A stretch of DNA of 64,000 nucleotides from Thermus neutrinimicus (GTDB taxonomy: Bacteria > Deinococcota > Deinococci > Deinococcales > Thermaceae). Positions 54,950 through 62,994 of this stretch are shown piece by piece. Both the position numbers and the translations under genes were made by a program. Every line of letters starts with the position of its first letter. Position 1 is the first letter of the stretch. The stretch lies in assembly GCF_022760955.1 (NCBI RefSeq), contig NZ_JAKTNU010000003.1:62001-126000 (forward strand), in the 5' to 3' direction. The notes beneath the pieces were generated by a model. It was not told where the DNA came from and ran no database searches. It worked only from the letters and a program-made list of their open reading frames with translations.

Positions 54950-54978
54950 GGGTATCCGTGCACATTCCATCCAAGGCC

Positions 54979-55007
54979 TTGCGAGAAGGGGCTGGGTCTG
55001 GTATAAA
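54979..55007 (+). promoter_or_regulatory. Promoter of the riboswitch-peptidase operon
   Basis: TTGCGA (54979-54984), 17 bases and TATAAA (55002-55007) place the transcript start near 55014, just before the aptamer. Confidence 0.7.
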
Positions 55008-55013
55008 GGAAAC

Positions 55014-55161
55014 CGCGGGGAGTAGCCGCCCCCCATGGGGCCAGCCGGTCGTCAGTACGGGAGCCATCCCCGGTCGGCTGGGGCGCCAAAGGGCGCATGG
55101 CGAGACCACCTACCTAGGTGGCCTCGGTTTTTTGCTACTCTCCGTAAGGAGGTGGACGGGA
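55014..55161 (+). promoter_or_regulatory. yybP-ykoY-type (manganese) riboswitch with terminator
   Basis: GGGGAGTAGC (55017-55026) pairs with GCTACTCTCC (55134-55143) as the closing stem. Inside are GTCGTCAGTACGG (55048-55060), a CCAGCCG/CGGCTGG helix (55041-55047 with 55075-55081), GCGCC-AAAG-GGCGC (55083-55096) and ATGGCGAGACC (55097-55107), the conserved blocks of this Mn2+-sensing family. CGAG-A-CCACCT pairs with AGGTGG-C-CTCG (55101-55126) and is followed by GTTTTTT: an intrinsic terminator that uses the conserved GAGACC. CTCC (55140-55143) can also pair with GGAG of the ribosome-binding site. Ligand binding would be expected to favour expression. Confidence 0.85.
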
Positions 55162-55842
55162 ATGGACATGTTGGCGCTTTTGCTCATGGGGCTGGTTTTC
55201 TTGGCCAGCTTGGCGATTCAAGGGGGTTTGCAGGCTACCTTTGCCCGTTTCAGCCGGGTGGCCAATAGCCGTGGCCTTACGGGAGCCCAGGTGGCCCGGG
55301 CCATTTTAGATGCCCATGGCCTCACCCATGTCCGGGTGGAACCGGTGCCCGGGGCGCTCACCGACCACTACGATCCCCATGCCAAGGCGGTGCGGCTTTC
55401 CGAGCCCAACTACGCCTCGTCCAGCCTGGCGGCCTTGGCGGTGGCGGCCCACGAGGTGGGGCATGCGGTGCAGGATGCCCACGGCTACACCTGGCTTCGG
55501 GTGCGGGCTAGCCTCTGGCCAGCGGCTAGCCTGGGCACCAACCTGGGCCCGATCCTGGTGGTGGGAGGCTTGATGCTGGGGGCCATCGGTCTGGCCAAGC
55601 TCGGGCTTTACCTCTACCTGGCGGTGGCCCTATTCCAGCTGGTGACCCTGCCCGTGGAGTTTGACGCCTCGAGGCGGGCCCTGGAGTTCCTACGGCGCAT
55701 GGGCTTCCTCTCCCAGCAGGAGATGGTCCCTGCCCGGCAGGTGCTCACCTGGGCGGCCCTTACCTATGTGGCCGCCTTGGCCAGCTCCTTGGCCACCATC
55801 CTCTACTACGCCAGCCTCCTCATGGGTCGGAGGGAAGAGTAA
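55162..55842 (+). CDS. YugP-family membrane zinc metallopeptidase
   Basis: 226 residues. An N-terminal membrane helix (MLALLLMGLVFLASLAIQGGL) is followed by LTGAQVARAILDAHGLTHVRVEPVPG and the HExxH site in LAALAVAAHEVGHAVQDAHGY. Further hydrophobic helices (ILVVGGLMLGAIGLAKLGLYLYLAVALFQLVTLPVE) and EFDASRRALEFL, with the third metal ligand Glu, follow. It belongs to Zn_peptidase_2 (PF04298); substrates are not known. AAGGAGGTGG lies 9 bases upstream. It is preceded by the Mn-type riboswitch and followed without a gap by a zinc-ribbon gene. Confidence 0.9.
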   Translation: MDMLALLLMGLVFLASLAIQGGLQATFARFSRVANSRGLTGAQVARAILDAHGLTHVRVEPVPGALTDHYDPHAKAVRLSEPNYASSSLAALAVAAHEVGHAVQDAHGYTWLRVRASLWPAASLGTNLGPILVVGGLMLGAIGLAKLGLYLYLAVALFQLVTLPVEFDASRRALEFLRRMGFLSQQEMVPARQVLTWAALTYVAALASSLATILYYASLLMGRREE

Positions 55843-56091
55843 ATGCCCCTTCTCCTTTGCCCAAACTGCCAGGTGGGCATGAAGGAGGTGGAGAGGCGGG
55901 GGGTCCTATTGGACGTTTGCCCCCAGTGCGGGGGGGTGTGGCTGGATCGGGGGGAGTTGGAAAAGCTCCTGGCGGAGGCCAAGGAGGTGGAGCGGGCTTA
56001 CGAGGAGGAGCGGGAGGCGTACCACCGCAAGGAGGGCAAGCCCTACAAGAAGAAAAGGGGCTTCCTGGAGGTGCTGGACCTCTTTGACTAG
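55843..56091 (+). CDS. TFIIB-type zinc-ribbon protein
   Basis: 82 residues. CPNCQVGMKEVERRGVLLDVCPQCGGVWLDRGELEKLL is the zf-TFIIB/YlxR-like single zinc ribbon with two CxxC pairs. A charged helical tail (KEVERAYEEEREAYHRKEG) follows. The function of these small proteins is unknown. Its ATG immediately follows the peptidase TAA, so it shares the riboswitch-controlled mRNA. Confidence 0.88.
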   Translation: MPLLLCPNCQVGMKEVERRGVLLDVCPQCGGVWLDRGELEKLLAEAKEVERAYEEEREAYHRKEGKPYKKKRGFLEVLDLFD

Positions 56092-56102
56092 GTGTCCAAG
56101 GT

Positions 56103-56130
56103 TAACCCCCGGGGTCGAACCCGGGGGTTA
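56103..56130. terminator. Bidirectional terminator
   Basis: TAACCCCCGGG (56103-56113), loop GTCGAA, CCCGGGGGTTA (56120-56130): an 11-bp perfect stem between the convergent zinc-ribbon and peroxiredoxin genes. Confidence 0.75.
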
Positions 56131-56136
56131 GGGCAT

Positions 56137-56784
56137 CTAGGCCTTTTTCAGGCGCAGGTACCAGCGCTTGTACTCGGCGTATTCGGACTTTTTGGCCTCG
56201 TCCGCCTTGAGCTCGTCCAGGGTGGCCGGGGGCTTGACGATGGCGGGGTCACCCGGCTGCCAGTCCGCGGGGGTGTTCAGTCCGGTGCGGTCGGTGAACT
56301 GCAGGGCCCGGACGAAGCGCAGGATCTCCTCGATGTTGCGGCCGGTGGTAAGGGGGTAGTAGAGCATGCCCCGCAGGATGCCGTTGGGGTCAATGATGAA
56401 CACCGCCCGCACCGCAGCGGTTTCGCTGGCGGCGGGGTGGATCATGCCGTAGAGCTTGGACACCTTCATGTCCAAGTCGGCGATCACTGGGAAGTTGATG
56501 CTAACCCCGGACATCTCCTCCAGGTCCTTGAGCCAGGCCAAGTGGGAGTAGATGGAGTCGATGGAAAGCCCCACCAGCTGGACTCCCAGCTCCTCAAACT
56601 CCTTCTGCCGACGGGCGAAGGCCAAGAACTCCGTGGAGCACACCGGGGTGAAGTCGGCGGGGTGGCTGAAGAGCACCACCCACTTTCCCTTGAGGTCGGA
56701 TAGCCGGAGCTCCCCAGCCGTGGTCTTGGCCACGAAGTCGGGGGCAGGCTCGTTTAAACGGGGTAGGGTAACCATCTCTTCCAT
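56137..56784 (-). CDS. 1-Cys peroxiredoxin, Prx6 type
   Basis: 215 residues. KWVVLFSHPADFTPVCSTEFLAFARR carries the peroxidatic Cys, and SIYSHLAWLKDLEEM and AVFIIDPNGILRGMLYYPLTTGRN are typical of the Prx6 group. The long C-terminal region (TPADWQPGDPAIVKPPATLDEL) is family-like. No second cysteine is present, so it works as a 1-Cys enzyme, reducing peroxides with an external thiol. It has its own promoter and a leader hairpin. Confidence 0.93.
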   Translation of the reverse strand: MEEMVTLPRLNEPAPDFVAKTTAGELRLSDLKGKWVVLFSHPADFTPVCSTEFLAFARRQKEFEELGVQLVGLSIDSIYSHLAWLKDLEEMSGVSINFPVIADLDMKVSKLYGMIHPAASETAAVRAVFIIDPNGILRGMLYYPLTTGRNIEEILRFVRALQFTDRTGLNTPADWQPGDPAIVKPPATLDELKADEAKKSEYAEYKRWYLRLKKA

Positions 56785-56800
56785 GCGTACCTCCTTGTCT

Positions 56801-56852
56801 GGCTGGCATACCAGCCAAGGGCTACTATACCCTAAAGGGGTACAAGATGCAA
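56801..56852 (-). promoter_or_regulatory. Peroxiredoxin promoter, leader hairpin and possible operator
   Basis: Minus-strand TTGCAT (56847-56852), 17 bases and TATAGT (56824-56829). An inverted repeat TACCC-N5-GGGTA (56828-56842) sits in the spacer and touches the -10, a position suited to a repressor. GGCTGG-CATA-CCAGCC (56801-56816) forms a hairpin just before AAGGAGGT. Confidence 0.6.
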
Positions 56853-56862
56853 GTGATTTTCG

Positions 56863-57189
56863 TTAGCGATTATCTCCCGCGCCCCCGATCTTTCCCCGCT
56901 CTAGGCGGGAGCGGAGCTTGGCCAGGTTGCCTTGGGCTACCTCCTCCAGGCTGACTCCCAGGTCGGTGGCCAGCTGGGCCACATACCAAAGCACGTCCCC
57001 AAGTTCCGCCACCAGGTCCTCCCGGGTGGCCTGGCTTAGGTTTCCCCCATGGTCCCGGAGGATTTTTTTGACCTTGTTGGCCAGTTCCCCACTTTCCCCC
57101 GCCAGGCCCAAGGTGGGGTACAGAAGCCGGTAGACCTCAGGGTAGAGGGCGGTTTTCTTGGCCTCCTGCTGGTACTCATTTAGGGTCAT
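56863..57189 (-). CDS. MazG-like nucleotide pyrophosphohydrolase
   Basis: 108 residues. GLAGESGELANKVKKILRDHGG and REDLVAELGDVLWYVAQLA give the ExxE-12-28-ExxD metal site of the MazG/all-alpha NTP pyrophosphatase superfamily. It likely hydrolyses non-canonical or excess NTPs to NMP and PPi. It overlaps the end of smc by 14 bases and is last in the bioY-smc run. Confidence 0.88.
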   Translation of the reverse strand: MTLNEYQQEAKKTALYPEVYRLLYPTLGLAGESGELANKVKKILRDHGGNLSQATREDLVAELGDVLWYVAQLATDLGVSLEEVAQGNLAKLRSRLERGKIGGAGDNR

Positions 57190-60100
57190 GGGCTACCTCC
57201 TTGCGGATGGAGTACACCCGGCTCACGCCTCCTTGGGCGGTGACCCCGTAGAGGGCGTGGCAGGCCTCCATGGTGCGCTTTTGGTGGGTGACCAGGATGA
57301 ACTGTCTGCCAGAGTGCAGGAAGCGGGTGAAGCGGACGAGGTTAGCCTCGTCCAAGGCGGCGTCCACCTCGTCCAAAACCGCCAAGGGTAAGCCCCCTTG
57401 GAGTTCGCCCAAGGAGAAGAGGAAGGCGAGGGCCCCCAGGGTTTTCTCCCCCAGGGACAGAAGCCGGAGGTCTTGGGTGCGCTTTCCTGCGGGGATCACC
57501 ACCAGTTTCAGCCCCTTTCCCTCCCGCTTCACCTGGGCCTGGGCTCCAAGAAGGGCTAGGGCATGTTTTTGGAAGGCACTTTGGAAAAGCCCGAAGCTTT
57601 CCCTCAGCCTTTCCCCGTAGGCCCTTTCCACCGCCTTGGCTTCAGCCTCGAGGCGAAGGAGGGCCTGGGTGGCTTCCTCCACCTCCTTGGTCTGGGCCTC
57701 GAGGCGGGCTTCCAGCTCCCTTAGCTCCCTTTCCGCCAGGGCGTTTACGGGTCCCAAGGCCGCCCTTTCCCGCTCCACCTGGGCCAGCCTCGCTTGGAGG
57801 GCCCTGGGCGTGCCAGGCAGGCGGTCCAGGGGGGGGAGGGAGTCCCTTTCCCGGCCCAGTTCCTCCAGGAGGGCTTCCCTGCGGGCCAGGAGCAGGCGGA
57901 GGTTTTCCCGCTCGCTCAAGAGGGCGTTGGCCCGGGTAAGAGCCCGGGTTTGCTGGTCCTCGAGTTTGCTCCTTTCCGCCCGCACGGCCCCCAGGCGCTC
58001 CTCCAACTCCTGGGCCCTGGCCAGAAGGGGCTGGCTGGCGGCGAGTTTGGCCTTTAGCTCCTCCAACTTTACCTGGATGCGGCGCACCTCCTCCTGCGAG
58101 GCTATCCAAGCTTCCCTGGCCTGGGAGAGGAGGCGCCAGCCCTCGTGGGCCTCCGCCTGGGCCAGGGTTTTCTCCAGCTCCTCCCTTTCTTTCTCCAGGG
58201 CCCGAAGCCGGGCTTCCTCCCCCGTTTCCTGGGGAGGGGTGGGGGATTGGGGAGGCGGGGGTAAGGGGGAGCGAAGGCGGGCTTGTAGGGCTCCCACCTG
58301 GGCCCGGGCCTCCTCCAGAAGGCGGTGGGGGGGTAGGGAGGCCAGGGCCTCTTCCAAGGCCTTTATCTCCCTGGCAAGCTGCTCCTTTTCGGCTTCCAGC
58401 TCCTCCAAACGCCGCCTCAGGAGGAGGGTTTCCCCGCCCCCTTTCACACGCCCGCCGGATAGGGCTCCCAGGCGCTCCAGCACCTCGCCTTCCAGGGTGA
58501 CCGCCCTTTCCCTTCCCCCGGCCCTCCGGTAGGCCAGGGCTGCGTCCAGGTGGGCGAAGACCAGGGTATCCCCCAGGAGGGCCCGGAGGACTTCCTCCTC
58601 GGGCAGGCCCGGGTGCCGGAGTCGGGCCAGGCGGAAGGCGGGTCCCAGGAGTCCGGGCACGGAAGGGGGGGAGGGGGGAGGTGGTGGGGAAAGAAGGGTG
58701 AGGGGCAGGAAGGTGGCCCGGCCCCCTTCCCGTTTCAGGAGGGCGATGGCGGCCTTGGCCGCCTCCTCGTCCTGGGTGAGCACCCACTGGAGCCGGGGGC
58801 CCAGGGCCACCTCTATGGCCAGCTCCAGCCCCGGCTCAGGCGCAACCAGGTCCGCCAACACCCCCAGCACCCCAGGAAGCCTCCTCACCCTTCGGGGTCC
58901 CTCATGGAGGTCGCTGCCGGCCTCCACAAGCCGCCTTAGGCGCTCGGCCTCCCTAAGGCTTCCTTGGGCCTGGGCGCGCAGGTCAGCAAGGCGGGCTTCC
59001 AACCGCCTTCTTTCGGCCATCTGCGCCTCGAGGTCCCGGAGCTCCTCAAGCCTGTGGGCAAGCTCCTCCTCCAAGCGGGAGCGTTCTGCCAGGGCCTCCT
59101 GGTAGGCCTTAAGGCGTTCCTCGTAGCGGGCGGTTTCCGCCAGGTACCTACGGAAGGCCTCCTCTTGGCGCCTTTTGGCAGCCAGCAGGCGTTCTACCTC
59201 CTCTTTCAAGTGCTTCAGCCGGGTGCGAAGCTCCTGGAGGGGCCGGGGGGGAGGGGGTACCGGAGGGCCGGGGTCCGGGGGCGGGGGACGGTCCAGGGCC
59301 CTTTGCAGGCGGGTAAGCTCCTTAAGCTCCCGTTCCAGGCCCTCCCGCTCCTTTAGGCGCAGGCGCACCGCTTCCAGTTCCTGGCGCAGGGACTCCTCCT
59401 CGTGGGCCAGGGCCAGGCGCCTGGCCTCCAGGGCTTCCCGTTCCCTCTCTAGGGTTTCCTCCTCCCTGGCCAGGGCCTTAAGTCGCTCCTCGGCCCTCGC
59501 CATCTCGGCTTGGGCTTCCTCCATGCGGGCTTCCAGGAGGCTTGCCTTGAGGGCTAGGGCCTCGAGGTCCAGGGCTTGGGCGCGCCTAGCCCGCTCTGCC
59601 TCCCCTTTAAGCCGCTCCGCCTGGGCCTTAAGCTCCCGAAGTTCCCGCTCGCGCTCTTCCAGTAGGCGGTGCGCCTCTTCCAGCTCCTTCTCCGCCACCC
59701 GGGCTGCTTCCGCCACCGGCTTGAGCCCGCTAGCCTCCTCCAGCTGGGCCAGCAGGACTTCCTCCGGGGCTTCCAGGAGGCCGGCCACCTCTCCTTGGCC
59801 CACGATGGCGTACCCTCCGCGGCCCAAACCCGTGCCCGCAAGGTGGAGGGCCAGGGCCTTGGCGCTTAAAGGGCGGCCGTTTACCCGGAAGAGGGAGCGG
59901 TCCCCCTCGATGCGCCGTTCCACGGTGAGGCGTTCCCTTCCCCGGGAAAGCTCTAGGCGCACCTCCGCCATGGCCTGGGGCGGACGGCCCTCGCCCCCGT
60001 GGAAGAGGAAGGTGCCGAGTTCCTGTCCGCGTAGCTCGTGGGCGCGGGCCCCGGTCACGAAGCGCAAGGCCTCCACCAGGTTGCTCTTACCGGAACCATT

Positions 60101-60208
60101 GGGCCCGATGATCCCGGTGATGGGATCCGGAAAGTCTAAGGCGGTGCGCTCCGCGAAGGATTTGAACCCCTGGAGGACGAGGCGGTCTATGCGCCAGGTT
60201 TCCCTCAT
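57176..60208 (-). CDS. smc: Chromosome segregation protein SMC
   Basis: 1010 residues. The N-terminal ATPase half has Walker A GPNGSGKSNLVEALRF (about residues 35-50). Two long coiled coils flank a hinge at about 430-560 (LPGVLGVLADLVAPEPGLELAIEVALG). The C-terminal half has signature LRLLSLGEKTLGALAFLFSL and Walker B LAVLDEVDAALDEANLVRF. It is shorter than typical SMC (about 1150-1200) because the coils are short, as I recall for Thermus. It acts with ScpA and ScpB in chromosome compaction. It overlaps the GerMN gene by four bases. Confidence 0.95.
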   Translation of the reverse strand: MRETWRIDRLVLQGFKSFAERTALDFPDPITGIIGPNGSGKSNLVEALRFVTGARAHELRGQELGTFLFHGGEGRPPQAMAEVRLELSRGRERLTVERRIEGDRSLFRVNGRPLSAKALALHLAGTGLGRGGYAIVGQGEVAGLLEAPEEVLLAQLEEASGLKPVAEAARVAEKELEEAHRLLEERERELRELKAQAERLKGEAERARRAQALDLEALALKASLLEARMEEAQAEMARAEERLKALAREEETLEREREALEARRLALAHEEESLRQELEAVRLRLKEREGLERELKELTRLQRALDRPPPPDPGPPVPPPPRPLQELRTRLKHLKEEVERLLAAKRRQEEAFRRYLAETARYEERLKAYQEALAERSRLEEELAHRLEELRDLEAQMAERRRLEARLADLRAQAQGSLREAERLRRLVEAGSDLHEGPRRVRRLPGVLGVLADLVAPEPGLELAIEVALGPRLQWVLTQDEEAAKAAIALLKREGGRATFLPLTLLSPPPPPSPPSVPGLLGPAFRLARLRHPGLPEEEVLRALLGDTLVFAHLDAALAYRRAGGRERAVTLEGEVLERLGALSGGRVKGGGETLLLRRRLEELEAEKEQLAREIKALEEALASLPPHRLLEEARAQVGALQARLRSPLPPPPQSPTPPQETGEEARLRALEKEREELEKTLAQAEAHEGWRLLSQAREAWIASQEEVRRIQVKLEELKAKLAASQPLLARAQELEERLGAVRAERSKLEDQQTRALTRANALLSERENLRLLLARREALLEELGRERDSLPPLDRLPGTPRALQARLAQVERERAALGPVNALAERELRELEARLEAQTKEVEEATQALLRLEAEAKAVERAYGERLRESFGLFQSAFQKHALALLGAQAQVKREGKGLKLVVIPAGKRTQDLRLLSLGEKTLGALAFLFSLGELQGGLPLAVLDEVDAALDEANLVRFTRFLHSGRQFILVTHQKRTMEACHALYGVTAQGGVSRVYSIRKEVAHDPK

Positions 60209-60702
60209 GGTAGCTGGATGGGGCGGCTAAGGTCCAGGTGGGCCAGGCCCGGTCTGGGTTCTCCCTCCACCAGGAAGCGCACCTCCTGGGCCTGGGGGAA
60301 GGTGGAAAGGAGGGTATAGGCCAGGCTGTAGAGGCGCAGGGCTTCCTGGCTGGCATCCAATCCCTGGGCAAAGTCGGCGGGAAGGTCCACCACGAGAAGC
60401 CTGTCCAGCCGGTAGAGGCCCCGGGGCTTGGGGGCCTTTAGGGCCTCGGCCCAGGCGGCCAGAACTTTGTTCTCCGGCGTATCCCCCGGGGCCAGCTCGA
60501 GGGTGCGGGTTTCCTTAAGGAGGCCCTGAGGCGGGTTGGGGAGGTAGAGGATCATGGGCAGGGTGTTAGCGGCCGGGGTTTCCTCTGAGGGCAAGGGGAG
60601 GGCAGATGGGGCCTGCCCTCCCTGGCCTTGCCAGTAGACCAAGGCCCCCAAGCCGAAGAAGGCGAGGCCAAGGAGGTTAAAGGGGGTCAAGAGTCGGCGC
60701 AT
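60205..60702 (-). CDS. Membrane-anchored GerMN-domain protein
   Basis: 165 residues. A single N-terminal membrane helix (FNLLGLAFFGLGALVYWQG) and a Pro/Ser linker are followed by a GerMN domain (ETRTLELAPGDTPENKVLAAWAEALKAP; DLPADFAQGLDASQEALRLYSLAYTLLS). GerMN proteins act at the cell surface, often beside amidases, as here. The exact function in non-sporulating bacteria is unknown. Confidence 0.85.
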   Translation of the reverse strand: MRRLLTPFNLLGLAFFGLGALVYWQGQGGQAPSALPLPSEETPAANTLPMILYLPNPPQGLLKETRTLELAPGDTPENKVLAAWAEALKAPKPRGLYRLDRLLVVDLPADFAQGLDASQEALRLYSLAYTLLSTFPQAQEVRFLVEGEPRPGLAHLDLSRPIQLP

Positions 60703-60704
60703 GG

Positions 60705-61850
60705 CTACTCCAGATAGGCGCGGATGGCCTGGGCGATGGCCTCCGCTATCTGATTGCGGGCCTCAGGGGTCTTTAGCCGTTGTGCCCCCACCTCGAGGAC
60801 CACCCCCGCCCCGGGGATGTCCGTGAGGGCATAAGGACCCTCCGCCTGGGCCAGCACGATGCCTAAGGCGGAGAAGGCCTTTTGTAGGCCCTGTGCCAGG
60901 CGCCTTGGGTCCCCCGCGTAGACCTTGAGCAAGGCGGCTTGCTCGGCGGGGGCTGAGGCCAGAAGGGTTTCGGCGTTTTGGGCTAAAGGGGTGGAGCGGA
61001 CCTTGGGCAGGTAGAGGTAGACCGCGCTGCCTTGGGTGACGTGCAGGGAAACCACCACCGAAGCCCCCTGGGCCAGGCGCAGGCGGGCCTCGAGGGGTAC
61101 GGTTTGATCCCCTTGCCGGGTGAGCTGGGCCTTGGGTAGGCGGGCGGCCACCCGCCTGGCCAGATCCAGGGTGAGGTCCTTTTCCAAAAGACCCCCCACC
61201 GAGATCCCCGGGTCCTTCCCCCCATGGCCGGGGTCCAGGAGTACCGTGGGTCTGGGTTTAGCGGGGGAACCCCACTCCAAGGCCACCTGGCCCCCTCCGG
61301 GGTAGTAGAGCCGGGTGGGTGGGGTCTCCAAGGCGAGGCGAAGCCCCCGGGCCTCCTGCCTCAGGCCCGCCCCTTCTCCCTGGGCCAGGAGAAAGAGGAC
61401 GCTGTTGCCCTCCAACAGGGCGTTCACCTCCCGGGAGAAGCGGAGGAGGACCTGCCCCGGCTTCCGCTCAACCCCCAAAAGCCTGGCCCAGGGCAGTTGG
61501 AGGAGGATCCCCTCCTGGGCCCGGTATTCTAGGCCCAAGGCCTCGCTTAAGGGCCGCAAGGGGACGAAAACCTCCTGCCCCCGTTTCCAGGCGGCCCCCT
61601 GGGCGGCGGCCTGGGCCTCCTGTGCCACTAAGGGAAAAACCTTATAGCGGCTTCCCAGGCCCAGGGCCACCCGGCCTTCCCCTTGCCACAGGGCGAGCCC
61701 CAGGCCCCGGGCTACCAGGCGCACCTCCCCATAGGACACGCCCCTCCCCCCAGGGTAAAGGGCCTGGCCCACCTCTCCTCCCACCAGGAGGGGCCTTGGG
61801 GCCTGGGCCAGGGCGGGAAGGAGAACCAGGACCAGGGCAAAGAACCTCAT
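60705..61850 (-). CDS. N-acetylmuramoyl-L-alanine amidase (Amidase_3) with N-terminal copper-amine-oxidase-like domain
   Basis: 381 residues with a signal peptide (MRFFALVLVLLPALAQA). Residues about 20-120 resemble a Cu_amine_oxidN1-type domain (VARGLGLALWQGEGRVALGLG; VPLRPLSEALGL). An AMIN-like beta region precedes the catalytic domain: VLLDPGHGGKDPG and LEKDLTLDLARRVAARL supply zinc ligands, VVSLHVTQGSAVYLYLP the third His, and GVVLEVG the catalytic Glu. The usual SxHxN reads SLHVT. It cleaves peptide stems from peptidoglycan glycan. It overlaps smpB by four bases. Confidence 0.9.
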   Translation of the reverse strand: MRFFALVLVLLPALAQAPRPLLVGGEVGQALYPGGRGVSYGEVRLVARGLGLALWQGEGRVALGLGSRYKVFPLVAQEAQAAAQGAAWKRGQEVFVPLRPLSEALGLEYRAQEGILLQLPWARLLGVERKPGQVLLRFSREVNALLEGNSVLFLLAQGEGAGLRQEARGLRLALETPPTRLYYPGGGQVALEWGSPAKPRPTVLLDPGHGGKDPGISVGGLLEKDLTLDLARRVAARLPKAQLTRQGDQTVPLEARLRLAQGASVVVSLHVTQGSAVYLYLPKVRSTPLAQNAETLLASAPAEQAALLKVYAGDPRRLAQGLQKAFSALGIVLAQAEGPYALTDIPGAGVVLEVGAQRLKTPEARNQIAEAIAQAIRAYLE

Positions 61851-62281
61851 AGTTCCTCCAAGGCGCGGCGCACAGCCCGCTTCTTGTCGTCTTCCTTTTT
61901 TTGGTAGGCCTTCTTGCCCCGCCCAAGCCCCAGGAGCACCTTGGCGTAGCCCCGTTCGTTGAAGTAAATCTTTAACGGTACTAAGGTGAGGCCCTTCTGC
62001 TCCACCCTGCCCCTTAACCGGTTGAGCTCGTGGCGGTGAAGGAGGAGCTTGCGCTTTCGCCTGGGGTCCACGTTGGTGTAGGACCCCTTCTCATAAGGAG
62101 CGATGTAAAGGTTTTCCAGGTAAAGCTCGCCATTTTCAAACTTGGCAAAGCTTCCCGTAAAATCCACCTTACCGGCGCGAAGGGACTTCACCTCGGTTCC
62201 CTTTAGGACGATCCCCGCCTCGTAGGTTTCCAGGATCTCGTAGTCGTGCCGTGCCCGGCGGTTCTCCAGCACGAGGGCCAT
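61847..62281 (-). CDS. smpB: tmRNA-binding protein SmpB
   Basis: 144 residues. ENRRARHDYEILETYEAGIVLKGTEVKSLRAGKVDFTGSFAKF and RKRKLLLHRHELNRLRGRVEQKGLTLVPLKIYF are the SmpB beta barrel, and a basic tail (GRGKKAYQKKEDDKKRAVRRALEEL) enters the mRNA channel in trans-translation. tmRNA itself is not in the window. Confidence 0.96.
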   Translation of the reverse strand: MALVLENRRARHDYEILETYEAGIVLKGTEVKSLRAGKVDFTGSFAKFENGELYLENLYIAPYEKGSYTNVDPRRKRKLLLHRHELNRLRGRVEQKGLTLVPLKIYFNERGYAKVLLGLGRGKKAYQKKEDDKKRAVRRALEEL

Positions 62282-62282
62282 C

Positions 62283-62993
62283 TTACCAGAGCCGGTAGGC
62301 CCCTATCCGGCGATGGCGGAGGATGGGGTAGCGGGCGCGGTACTCCTCCAGGAAACCCAGGTCCAGGTCCACCACCGCCAGGCCTTCCTCCCGCCTCGAG
62401 GCCAGGAGGCGGCCATCAGGGGCCACCGCCAGGGAGGGGCTTCCCGTGTCCGCCCGGTTGGCGAGGAGGAGGTAGGCCTGGTTCTCCGCGGCCCTAGCCC
62501 TGGCCAGGACAGAAAGGAGCTCCTGGTACTCCCCGGGCCAGGCCGAGCCCACCAAAAAGGCTTCGACGCCCATCAGGGCGTAGCTGCGGAAGAGTTCGGG
62601 GAAATCCAGGTCGTAGCAAAGGGCAAGCCCAAACCTTCGCCCCCCTAACTCCCACGTCACGGGGCCTTCCCCGGGCTCAACCCCCTCGTCCCCTTCCTCT
62701 CCCTGGGCCAGGAAGGGGTGCACCTTGTCGTAAAAGGGGCCCTGGGGGAAGACGCCAAGCCGGTTCCTGGGGCCAGGGGCCAGGTAGCCGGCCAGCACCG
62801 CCATGCGGTTTTCCCCGGCCAAGGCCTCGAGGGCACGGGGAAGCTCCTCATGCCCTTGCCTTCCCAGGACCAGCTCGGGAAGGAGGAGGGCCAAGGCCCC
62901 CTCCTCCCGGGCCTGGCGCACCAAGGGGGTGAGGGCCTGAAGAAACTCCGAGAGGCTTTCCCGCTTGGCGATGTGCCCCAGGGCTAGCCGCAC
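62283..62993 (-). CDS. Nitrilase-superfamily C-N hydrolase
   Basis: 236 residues. The catalytic triad is visible as Glu in LALLLPELVLG, Lys in GPFYDKVHPF and Cys in FGLALCYDLDFPELFRSYALMG. Substrate class cannot be read directly; omega-amidase or deaminated-glutathione amidase types are common in this size range. It lies one base after bioY and one base before smpB. Confidence 0.88.
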   Translation of the reverse strand: MRLALGHIAKRESLSEFLQALTPLVRQAREEGALALLLPELVLGRQGHEELPRALEALAGENRMAVLAGYLAPGPRNRLGVFPQGPFYDKVHPFLAQGEEGDEGVEPGEGPVTWELGGRRFGLALCYDLDFPELFRSYALMGVEAFLVGSAWPGEYQELLSVLARARAAENQAYLLLANRADTGSPSLAVAPDGRLLASRREEGLAVVDLDLGFLEEYRARYPILRHRRIGAYRLW

Positions 62994-62994
62994 C

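Noticed and set aside
54958-55161. N-terminal extension of the YugP peptidase
   Set aside because: The region is a promoter and riboswitch, and the family N-terminus with a membrane helix starts at 55162.
57636-60230. Long Ser/Arg-rich open frames opposite smc
   Set aside because: Low-complexity shadows of the Glu/Leu/Arg-rich coiled coils of SMC on the other strand.
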